DNA of 5,575 nt, taken from positions 1 to 5,575 of the forward strand of contig JAGLEG010000099.1 in assembly GCA_023145185.1 (NCBI GenBank), read 5' to 3'. Positions 1 through 5,575 of the stretch are shown in pieces; position 1 is the first letter of the stretch, and every line of letters starts with the position of its first letter. The translations under genes and the position numbers were made by a program. This stretch comes from Thermoplasmata archaeon (GTDB lineage: Archaea; Thermoplasmatota; Penumbrarchaeia; Penumbrarchaeales; Penumbrarchaeaceae). The notes under the pieces were generated by a model. It did not search any database. It was not told the origin of the DNA and saw only the letters and a program-made list of their open reading frames with translations.

Positions 1-863
1 GCCAGCTCCACTCCCCGCCCATCGTACAGGGCTTCCCGGACCCCGATCATCATCTCAGATAGAGAGTCAGGGTCCGGCCTCGGGCACTCGTCCCTGCCGG
101 CATCGGGGGACATGTAAGATATCAGGTCCGATTGGCCGCCGATCCGGATGTTCTCAACTCCCATGGAGGAGAGCCTCAGCACCTCGTCCTTAACCTGGTG
201 TGGTTCCCGGAACGTGATCGGGCCCTTTCCCGGCTCGCTGCAGAAAGAGCACCCTCCGGAGATGTACCTCACGCAGCCTCTGGCCGTCTCCAGCTCCACT
301 ATCAGTGGAGATGGGAAGTCCGGGTGTTTTCGGACAATGAAAGCCCCATCTGTCAGATGTGTGTTCCACTCCTCAACCGTTGCGTTCCTCGAACGGAGGG
401 CCCCCTCTGCCGAGATAGCGTTCCCAAGCACCCCCACATCACCTTCGATCACCTGTATTCCATCAATGGACAGGCCTGATGATGCGGGGCCGCAGACTAC
501 GAGAGGGATGTGGGTCAGGGAGAGGGACATCTCCGCCAGCTCCCTATCGGAGATAGGCTCACCCCTCAGATATTTACCAGGAACGATACACCCCTTGATG
601 CAGATGACCGCTTCAAGGCGGGGTAATGAGGATATCTCCTTGCCCGCCCCTCTCAGGCCTCTCCATCCATCGACCGTAATATAGCCGATCTCCTCCTCTT
701 TTGCCCCACCGGCGGATAATCCTCCTGCCAGGCTCCTGGCCTGCGGCGAGATATATGGTGGGACGCCCAATGCCGCAGGTTCGTCCACGTATCCGTCGAT
801 GATCAGATATCTCCAACCTGCATCCAATTGAGGCATCTTCTGTATGGCCCTTGGCCTACCCAT
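1..863 (-). CDS. Radical SAM protein, COG1031-like (C-terminus cut by window edge)
   Basis: The minus strand is open from a stop at 885-887 to the left edge. From ATG at 861-863 it gives 287 residues, and the C-terminus lies outside the window. Residues 1-190 form an alpha/beta domain with family-like motifs, DGYVDEPAALGVPPYISP at 23-40 and GCIVPGKYLRGEPIS at 91-105. The radical SAM cluster follows as RGCVRYISGGCSFC, with Cys197, Cys205 and Cys208 (C-x7-C-x2-C, not the usual C-x3-C-x2-C). Next come FREP and IRIGGQSDLISY, which resemble the FRDP and RLGRQPDLFSY signatures I recall from the archaeal COG1031 family (radical SAM with a C-terminal helix-hairpin-helix). By family, the three cysteines should hold a 4Fe-4S cluster that cleaves S-adenosylmethionine. 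The substrate is unknown to me. The HhH part would be off the edge. An alternative start is ATG at 834-836, which trims nine residues. The family call is from memory of motifs, not a search. Confidence 0.85.
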   Translation of the reverse strand, partial: MGRPRAIQKMPQLDAGWRYLIIDGYVDEPAALGVPPYISPQARSLAGGLSAGGAKEEEIGYITVDGWRGLRGAGKEISSLPRLEAVICIKGCIVPGKYLRGEPISDRELAEMSLSLTHIPLVVCGPASSGLSIDGIQVIEGDVGVLGNAISAEGALRSRNATVEEWNTHLTDGAFIVRKHPDFPSPLIVELETARGCVRYISGGCSFCSEPGKGPITFREPHQVKDEVLRLSSMGVENIRIGGQSDLISYMSPDAGRDECPRPDPDSLSEMMIGVREALYDGRGVEL

Positions 864-885
864 GGGGGAAGAACCATGTTCGACC

Positions 886-892
886 TAATATT
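886..892 (-). promoter_or_regulatory. Possible TATA box for the radical SAM gene
   Basis: Read on the minus strand, AATATTA is preceded by a purine-rich GGAAATG that could serve as a BRE. Its centre is about 26 bases before ATG at 863, the usual archaeal distance from TATA box to transcription start. This would give a leaderless mRNA, and no Shine-Dalgarno sequence is visible before that ATG. It is inferred from spacing and composition only. Confidence 0.4.
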
Positions 893-900
893 CATTTCCG

Positions 901-908
901 GTATAATG
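901..908 (+). promoter_or_regulatory. Possible TATA-like box for the glycosylase remnant
   Basis: GTATAATG lies between the divergent radical SAM gene and the glycosylase remnant. About 26 bases further on is ATG 928, which follows a GGAGGG and opens a frame of only 19 codons. The remnant's own ATG is at 954. The box may be a leftover promoter of the decayed gene. The evidence is composition and spacing alone. Confidence 0.3.
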
Positions 909-953
909 CGTGAGATACGGAGGGAAAATGGGTAAATCCCAACACATTGTTAC

Positions 954-1216
954 ATGCTCATGGAGGGGCATCCCACATCTTACCTGATGGATATGTATGT
1001 TCGGCTGCTGCGTCGATACGGGGATCCAGGATGGTGGCCTGGAGATACCTCATGGAACAGCTGAGGGGAGATACCGCCCTCTACAACAGGCTACACGCCC
1101 TCATCGTGGTCCTGTGCAAGGACCACTGCCTTTCAGATCCAATATGCAAAGGGTGTCCCCTGATCTATATCTGTGTGGTCGGGTCCGATGGTTCTCTATC
1201 GGAAAAGGGAAAATAA
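954..1216 (+). pseudogene. Internally deleted, frame-broken HhH-GPD DNA glycosylase (endonuclease III-related, COG2231-like)
   Basis: Two pieces of one family lie in different frames. The first frame, from ATG 954 to the stop at 1062-1064, contains YVRLLRRYGDPGWWPGDT, which looks like the N-terminus of COG2231-type HhH-GPD glycosylases. The second frame, ending at TAA 1214-1216, reads YLMEQLRGDTALYNRLHALI and then a cysteine segment with C-x5-C-x2-C-x5-C spacing (CLSDPIC, KGC, PLIYIC). That resembles the C-terminal 4Fe-4S loop of endonuclease III relatives, where E. coli Nth has C-x6-C-x2-C-x5-C. About 95 family-like residues remain, whereas family members are usually a little over 200. The middle of the protein, which carries the helix-hairpin-helix, the GIG..TA motif and the catalytic aspartate, is absent. 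The product cannot be a working glycosylase. Codon use in the second frame resembles the neighbouring genes, so decay may be recent, or a short Fe-S peptide starting near ATG 1031 might still be made. Confidence 0.72.
1041..1075 (+). repeat. 9-base direct repeat GGAGATACC at the glycosylase break
   Basis: GGAGATACC occurs at 1041-1049 and again at 1067-1075, a spacing of 26 bases. Each copy encodes Gly-Asp-Thr, but in different frames: the first ends the N-terminal WWPGDT motif and the second sits in the C-terminal LRGDTALY segment. Because 26 is not a multiple of three, the two copies mark the frame change in the remnant. Short repeats like this can guide deletions, but chance similarity is also possible. 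Confidence 0.6.
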
Positions 1217-1251
1217 CAAAACGACCTTACGAGGCCATGGATACCCCCGAG

Positions 1252-1257
1252 GGTGAT
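1252..1257 (+). promoter_or_regulatory. Ribosome binding site fixing the start at 1263
   Basis: GGTGAT lies five bases before ATG 1263 and fits the archaeal anti-Shine-Dalgarno sequence. It supports that start codon and implies an mRNA with a leader. A possible TATA-like AAAATAAC just upstream (about 1209-1216) would give a leader of about 25 bases, but this is weak. Confidence 0.65.
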
Positions 1258-1262
1258 GGATA

Positions 1263-1691
1263 ATGCCGATAACAAAGACCGAGATAAATAACGTGGAGGC
1301 CAAGAGGGGCGGGAACCCTGGGAAGAAGGCCAATCTGAGGATTGACAACAACTCATCTGTTACATTGATCTCCCTTGTGACGCCTGAAGAGGCGATGATC
1401 GATTTCAGATATCAGGCCACATATCAGGGCCTTGGAAATGTGGCCATTGAGGGGAAGCTCACGTTCACCGGAGAGGCAAAATCCCTCTATGAATCGTGGT
1501 CCGAGACCGGCAACATGCCCGAGAACGTCGCCTCGGAGATACACTCATCGATAATGAGGGCGTGTATACCGGTCGCAGTCCTTCTCAGCAGGGAAGTTAG
1601 GCTGCCCCCCCCGTTACCCCTGCCCAACATTCAGGTCAAGGGAAAGGGTGGGAAGAAGAGGTCGGCACCAGAGGGGATAGAGGTCGCCTGA
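1263..1691 (+). CDS. Small conserved protein of unknown function, possibly SecB-like fold
   Basis: This is a 142-residue protein without a signal peptide or membrane helix, so it is probably cytoplasmic. Residues 1-30 are polar and rich in Lys, Gly and Asn. Residues 32-70 alternate like beta strands (VTLISLVT, MIDFRYQATY, VAIEGKLTFTG). Residues 72-112 look helical, with the segment NMPENVASEIHSSIMRACIP. A striking LPPPLPLPNIQVK then leads to a basic tail. I recall similar archaeal proteins with an 'IDFRF..Y.GLG.I.IEG' start and an 'RLPPPIPLP' end, but I cannot name a verified family. The layout of strands then helices, with a late proline motif, is loosely like SecB-type chaperones; this is only a guess. 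The start is backed by GGTGAT five bases upstream. It lies between the glycosylase remnant and the protease gene on the same strand, with no clear functional link to either. Confidence 0.85.
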   Translation: MPITKTEINNVEAKRGGNPGKKANLRIDNNSSVTLISLVTPEEAMIDFRYQATYQGLGNVAIEGKLTFTGEAKSLYESWSETGNMPENVASEIHSSIMRACIPVAVLLSREVRLPPPLPLPNIQVKGKGGKKRSAPEGIEVA

Positions 1692-1717
1692 TCGGACCCG
1701 AACATTGTACGGGTAAT

Positions 1718-1725
1718 CTATAATA
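1718..1725 (+). promoter_or_regulatory. Probable TATA box of the surface protease gene
   Basis: CTATAATA lies in the short gap after the 1263-1691 gene. Its centre is about 28 bases before ATG 1750, so transcription would begin at or next to that codon and give a leaderless mRNA. This supports the gene having its own promoter and supports ATG 1750 over TTG 1735. The evidence is spacing and composition. Confidence 0.45.
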
Positions 1726-1749
1726 GAGGCTCCGTTGATATATGTCTGG

Positions 1750-4700
1750 ATGTTCGAAAAGGCAGGCGCGATGACCTTGGCGCTCCTGATGCTATCGCCC
1801 CTGGTCGTCGAAAATGGCGGCGGGGCATTTGATGAAGGGATGGATATTGGGACCGCTCTGGGCACGATGTTCCTGTACGTCGAGAGGCAGATGGATGGCC
1901 CGGGCGTGGAGCGGCCGATCGACTCCTCCTCCATTCTAACGAGGGTCCTTCGGGGGGAGATCGAACCGATAGCCTCCACAAGGGTTGATGATCCGCCCTC
2001 CACATGGGACCTGGTGAGGACCGGCACGTACTGCGAGATATATCTGGCCCAGGGGGAGACCATGTCCACATCCCGGCTGGATGCGCTGGAAGCGGTTTTC
2101 GATATCAGGATATACCCCAATGCCACGGGGTGGTTCCATCCGAGCACCCCCCCTTCACAGGTGGAGATAAGGATCTACGACATGGGCGACGGACCTGGAG
2201 GGGTGGGTGGTTTTTTCATAGCAAGCCCCATGCATCGGGACGACCTCTACCTTGATATCCAGGATATCTCGGTCATCGATGAGATACTGGCCCATGAGTT
2301 CGAGCACATGCTTCATTACGACCTCGACCCCAACGAGGCCGTGTGGTTGGACGAGGGAATGGCGGACCTTTCGGTAAGGATCTCCCTGGGGCCGGATACA
2401 CCTGCGATACACAGCCATATCTCCCTCTACGAGCAGAGGCCCGAGAACGATCTCATCGCCTGGGATGATGGGACACCGGAGGATAACATCGCGGATTACG
2501 GCGCCGCATACTCCTATGTCGCATATCTGGCGGACCACTTCGGAGGAGCCACCATCATGGCCTCATTAACGTCGGAACCGCTTAATTCCATGGCAGGGGT
2601 GGACCAGGTACTGTCCGACCTGGGATATGGAGAGGATGGACTGGACGTCCACAGAGGGGTCAAGGTGGCGAACCTTCTGGATGACCCCGTATTTGGGGGA
2701 GGGATATACGATCAAGGGCTGATCGATATAGGCATATCAACGTTCCAGGGCAGGACCGATTCCTATCCTTACCAGGATGAGGTGACCTCGACGGTGAGCT
2801 ATGCCGGATACTATTATGAGTTCACCGGGGGCGGGAGCGGCCTCTCGATCCTCATAAATTCCACGGTCAACGTCCATACGGCCCTGATAGGCATATCGGG
2901 AGGTGAGGAGGTGTTCTCCGATAACATAACCTCCGATACGGGATCGTCCGCCTCCCTGGACCTTCCCGACTTCGGTGTTACCCATGATCTCCTGTATGCG
3001 ATCGCTTCCACCGATATTGCCGGAGGGGGATTTGACCTGTCCGTAATGAAGACGAGCGGGACCCCTCCTGTGACGGACGTGGAGATCGATCCCGCCCTCC
3101 CTGACGGGACGAACGGATATTACCTCACCCCGCCGACCATCGCACTCTCGGGCGATCCAGGCGTAGCCGTTTATTTCAGCTGGGATGACGATGAGGACCA
3201 GATATATACCGGGCCGATCACGGCCCCCGAGGGAGATCATTCGCTCGGGTTCTTCTCTTCCGATCTGGGCCTGGAGGAGGATCGGAGGGAGATAGGGTTC
3301 AGCGTGGATACCCTGATGCCCGCAACCGATTACAGGATACTGCCATCGGATCCGGATGGGATAGGAGGTGTGTACGTCACCTCACCCACGGTCACATTGT
3401 CCTCGGAGGCAGGCGCAGTCATCTTCTACGATCTGGGCGAGGGTGAGATGATCTATTCTGCCCCTTTCAGGGTTCCTCATGGAGATCATGATATCAAGTA
3501 CTGGTCGGTCGACCGTGCGGGGAATACGGAGATCCAGAGAATTGAGGAGGTCACCGTGGACATATCTGACCCCAGCGCCCTCCTGATCTCGGATCCCGGG
3601 ATCCCGGATGGTGAAAAAGGCTACTATAAAACACCCCCGACCATCTCTTTTGAGCACGATACATCTCATTCCGTATTCTTCTCCATCAACGGTTCGAACT
3701 ATTCGGTGTTCACAGCTCCGTTCTCGCTTGACGACGGCGAATATGAGATAAGCTATTTTGCGGTCACCACGTCCGGAAGGGAGGGGCCGAAGAGGGATTC
3801 ACCTTTCAAGGTGGATTCCACGAAGCCCAGCCTGGATGTGATCACTGACCCTGTCCAGGAGGATGGCTGGACAACGGACCCGATGTACCTCACCCTCGTT
3901 ACGGACGATGCCCAGGCTACATTGCAGTTGATGTTAGGGGATGATGGGCCGTATGATTACTCGGACCCCATTCTGCTCACGGACGGAGAATATGATATCA
4001 CCAGCTGGGCCGTCGACCTTGCGGGGAATCGGGTGGATGGGTCGGTGGTGGAGGTGAGGATCGATTCCACACCTCCGGATTCCTCCCTCATCATTTCCCG
4101 GGAGCCGGAGAACGATATCTGGTATCAGGACTCTTCTCCCGAGATGGAGATACAGGGCAGGGGGATGATACTGTCCGATGAGCGGTTCTACTACTCGATC
4201 AACGAGGGGGATTATCTCCTGTACAACTGGGAGAACATAGAGTTGGAACTGGGCATCAACACCATCAGATATTACGGAATGGACCAGGCTGGAAATGAGG
4301 AGAGCAAAAAAACCAAGGAGATAGGGCTGGACCTTGAACCCCCGGTCCCGATCATCTGGTCCAACAGGACGATCGTGGGCGGTTTCGGCCCCATCACCTT
4401 CTACCTGGAAGGATGTACCGACGATGTTGGAATTGCCTCATACCGGGTACATTTCGGCGATGGGACGGATTCGGGTTGGATCGCCAGGGATCGGGTCATT
4501 CACAATTATACCGACCTGGGGGAGTACAATGCATATGTCGAGGTCTTGGACCACTCCGGCCGCACCAGCACGATCGTCGATCCGATCCTGATCGAGGTGC
4601 TGACACCAGAGGAGGCCAGCAGAAGACTTGCCCCAAATGAGGAGGGGCCACAATATCTGCTCTTTGCCATAACTGCACTTCTCCTTATCACGCTGGTATG

Positions 4701-4866
4701 CCTGATAGTGATACTGGCCATCAGATACAGGAGGGACAGGCCCGCCGATGTCGAATGGGCTGACGTGGAAGAGGGAGAGAACAGGCCCAATATGAGAACC
4801 GTTGCTGCAGAGGAGGGGAGAAAGGGAGTTATACATGACGAGTCGGAAGAGGATTGGGAGGTCTGA
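1750..4866 (+). CDS. Membrane-anchored surface zinc metallopeptidase with Ig-like repeats and PKD domain
   Basis: From ATG 1750 the protein has 1038 residues. Residues 3-20 (FEKAGAMTLALLMLSPLV) resemble a short signal peptide. Residues about 75-265 form a peptidase domain with HEFEH at 182-186 (zinc ligands His182 and His186, catalytic Glu183) and WLDEGMADL at 199-207, where Glu202 is the likely third ligand. This is a gluzincin pattern like M6/M30-type proteases. A beta-rich segment follows to about 436. Five Ig-like repeats span about 438-862, with recurring PDG..GYY.TPPTI, 'Y.API....G.H.I.YW' and 'D.AGN' motifs like chitobiase C-terminal-type repeats. A PKD-like domain (FGDGTDSGW, HNYTDLGEYNAYVEVLDHSG) covers about 863-951. 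A single membrane helix is at 969-992, followed by RYRRDR and an acidic tail, which puts the C-terminus in the cytoplasm. There are seven N-x-S/T sites. It probably cleaves or binds extracellular protein; the substrate is unknown. An alternative start is TTG 1735, which has GAGG five bases upstream. Confidence 0.9.
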   Translation: MFEKAGAMTLALLMLSPLVVENGGGAFDEGMDIGTALGTMFLYVERQMDGPGVERPIDSSSILTRVLRGEIEPIASTRVDDPPSTWDLVRTGTYCEIYLAQGETMSTSRLDALEAVFDIRIYPNATGWFHPSTPPSQVEIRIYDMGDGPGGVGGFFIASPMHRDDLYLDIQDISVIDEILAHEFEHMLHYDLDPNEAVWLDEGMADLSVRISLGPDTPAIHSHISLYEQRPENDLIAWDDGTPEDNIADYGAAYSYVAYLADHFGGATIMASLTSEPLNSMAGVDQVLSDLGYGEDGLDVHRGVKVANLLDDPVFGGGIYDQGLIDIGISTFQGRTDSYPYQDEVTSTVSYAGYYYEFTGGGSGLSILINSTVNVHTALIGISGGEEVFSDNITSDTGSSASLDLPDFGVTHDLLYAIASTDIAGGGFDLSVMKTSGTPPVTDVEIDPALPDGTNGYYLTPPTIALSGDPGVAVYFSWDDDEDQIYTGPITAPEGDHSLGFFSSDLGLEEDRREIGFSVDTLMPATDYRILPSDPDGIGGVYVTSPTVTLSSEAGAVIFYDLGEGEMIYSAPFRVPHGDHDIKYWSVDRAGNTEIQRIEEVTVDISDPSALLISDPGIPDGEKGYYKTPPTISFEHDTSHSVFFSINGSNYSVFTAPFSLDDGEYEISYFAVTTSGREGPKRDSPFKVDSTKPSLDVITDPVQEDGWTTDPMYLTLVTDDAQATLQLMLGDDGPYDYSDPILLTDGEYDITSWAVDLAGNRVDGSVVEVRIDSTPPDSSLIISREPENDIWYQDSSPEMEIQGRGMILSDERFYYSINEGDYLLYNWENIELELGINTIRYYGMDQAGNEESKKTKEIGLDLEPPVPIIWSNRTIVGGFGPITFYLEGCTDDVGIASYRVHFGDGTDSGWIARDRVIHNYTDLGEYNAYVEVLDHSGRTSTIVDPILIEVLTPEEASRRLAPNEEGPQYLLFAITALLLITLVCLIVILAIRYRRDRPADVEWADVEEGENRPNMRTVAAEEGRKGVIHDESEEDWEV

Positions 4867-4871
4867 AGGAC

Positions 4872-5339
4872 CTACGCCTTCGGCTCCGATCCAGCCTCAT
4901 CATCGAGGTCCCTGATATCTCTGGAAAGGACCGATCTGAACCTCGCCCTGAGATAGTTGAAGAGGATGATATTGATCGCCGTTCCGATCAACGCGATGAG
5001 GCCGGAGATCAGAAGGCCTGCAGATCCCATTTCCCTCAAGATCGCTATTGACACCAGGAAGAGTTCCACGAAGGTGACAACTGCACCAAAGGCCACGCCG
5101 CCCCACTCGAACTCAACTCCGATCTTCCCCGTATCCTCATCCTTCTCGACGGAGATCGAGGCTCTTCTGTAGGCCCCGATAACCACCATGTCCAGTGAGT
5201 TCCTTCTGGCCTTGATGATCCCATTTGTCCGGTCGTACGTATCTATGTTGAACCGCTTCTCTATCAGCCGTTCCTTGACCGCCTGGAGAACGGTGGGGAC
5301 ATCAAGCTGATCGGCCTTCTGGGACAGTTGGCCCTTCAT
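4872..5339 (-). CDS. Two-helix membrane protein with N-terminal soluble domain, function unknown
   Basis: This 155-residue protein has a soluble N-terminal domain at residues 1-75 with an alternating helix/strand look (VLQAVKERLIEKRFNI, GIIKARR, VVIGAYRRASISVEK). Two membrane helices at about 79-101 and 106-128 form a hairpin. A basic stretch, RARFRSVLSR, and an acidic end follow. The positive residues after helix two suggest that both termini are cytoplasmic. I do not recognise the family. The start ATG 5337-5339 shares a base with the stop of the upstream gene (TAATG) and has GGGGAG seven bases before it, so the two genes are probably cotranscribed and translationally coupled. Its stop lies only five bases from the end of the convergent protease gene. 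A role in sensing or regulating membrane state is possible but unsupported. Confidence 0.85.
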   Translation of the reverse strand: MKGQLSQKADQLDVPTVLQAVKERLIEKRFNIDTYDRTNGIIKARRNSLDMVVIGAYRRASISVEKDEDTGKIGVEFEWGGVAFGAVVTFVELFLVSIAILREMGSAGLLISGLIALIGTAINIILFNYLRARFRSVLSRDIRDLDDEAGSEPKA

Positions 5340-5569
5340 TATCTCTCTCCCCTGCGAAAAGGATTCAGATTGAGCCCAAGCTTCGAACCCACTCCTTTCA
5401 GGGGGAGAAGCGTGACCATATCCCCTGCTTTGACCCGAAGTCTCTCAAGGTCTTTCTGTCGCAGGGATACCTTGCCCTTTTCCATCATCTCATCCGCCAC
5501 GAGCCTGACCACCCGTTCTTTGGTCCCACGCCTGAGGAGCGCAGGTTTGCCTTCCTCGACCTTGACCAT
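5339..5569 (-). CDS. Small basic protein with beta-barrel-like GD motif, may extend past right edge
   Basis: From ATG 5567-5569 the product is 76 residues. It is basic, with RRGTKERVVRLVADEMMEKG at 13-32 and then KVSLRQKDLERLRVKAGDMV at 33-52. The pattern 'hydrophobic strand, xxDLxxLxVxxGDxV' resembles swapped-hairpin AbrB-type or double-psi barrel domains (such as the N-domain of CDC48-like proteins), where the GD turn leads into a strand. The likeness is short and the function is not assigned. The last 20 residues are Gly-, Asn- and Arg-rich. The two upstream codons to the window edge are open and no ribosome binding site can be seen, so the true start may lie outside. The stop TAA (5339-5341) overlaps the ATG of the membrane protein gene, which makes a two-gene operon likely. 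Confidence 0.75.
   Translation of the reverse strand: MVKVEEGKPALLRRGTKERVVRLVADEMMEKGKVSLRQKDLERLRVKAGDMVTLLPLKGVGSKLGLNLNPFRRGER
5347..5352 (-). promoter_or_regulatory. Ribosome binding site for the two-helix membrane protein
   Basis: On the minus strand GGGGAG lies inside the last codons of the upstream gene, seven bases before the ATG at 5337-5339. Together with the TAATG overlap it supports reinitiation or coupled translation. Confidence 0.65.
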
Positions 5570-5575
5570 CTGCAG

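Noticed and set aside
148..684. Long plus-strand open frame opposite the radical SAM gene
   Set aside because: It is a shadow of the minus-strand gene, which carries clear family motifs, and its own translation shows no recognisable pattern.
928..987. Short frame of 19 codons with a good GGAGGG site before ATG 928
   Set aside because: The peptide resembles nothing. It may be the original start of the glycosylase followed by a frameshift, but this cannot be shown.
997..1263. Plus-strand open frame overlapping the glycosylase remnant
   Set aside because: Its translation is not family-like, while the other two frames carry matching glycosylase motifs.
1605..1612. Run of eight C bases that could cause frameshift
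   Set aside because: The frame continues through it into a sensible LPPPLPLP motif, so there is no sign of an actual shift.
1696..1714. Possible hairpin ACCCG...CGGGT after the 1263-1691 gene
   Set aside because: The stem has only five pairs with a nine-base loop and no T-run, too weak to call a terminator.
5570..5575. Window ends exactly on CTGCAG (a PstI site)
   Set aside because: A six-base match is common by chance, and the left end shows no such site.

Overview
The window looks archaeal, most likely from a Thermoplasmata-like (Candidatus Thermoplasmatota) genome. The evidence is a radical SAM family known mainly from archaea, TATA-like boxes about 26 bases before start codons, GGTGA/GGGGAG-type ribosome binding sites, moderately high GC, and heavy use of AGG (Arg) and ATA (Ile) codons. 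The lineage is inferred from style and was not tested by a search.

Left part (1-863, minus strand): the N-terminal 287 residues of a radical SAM protein resembling COG1031, with its C-terminus beyond the left edge. It is separated by a short AT-richer gap (864-953), which may hold back-to-back promoters, from a plus-strand HhH-GPD DNA glycosylase remnant (954-1216). The remnant keeps the family's N-terminus and its C-terminal Fe-S cysteine segment in two different frames. The whole catalytic middle is missing, so I read it as a decayed gene. A small gene of a family I believe is conserved in archaea follows (1263-1691), with a clear ribosome binding site.

Centre (1750-4866, plus): a very large surface protein. 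In order it has a signal-like N-terminus, a zinc metallopeptidase domain (HEFEH plus a WLDEG glutamate), a beta-rich segment, five Ig-like repeats related to the chitobiase C-terminal type, a PKD-like domain, one transmembrane helix and a short acidic cytoplasmic tail. It is probably a membrane-anchored extracellular protease.

Right part (4872-5575, minus): a two-gene unit meets the protease gene tail to tail with only 5 bases between them. The upstream gene encodes a small basic protein with a possible beta-barrel 'GD' motif. The downstream gene encodes a two-helix membrane protein. Their stop and start codons overlap as TAATG, which suggests coupled translation.

I do not see a defence island, CRISPR array, transposon, tRNA or rRNA. 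The most notable items are the internally deleted glycosylase, the radical SAM gene running off the edge, and the multidomain surface protease. There is no convincing evidence for a new multi-gene system.
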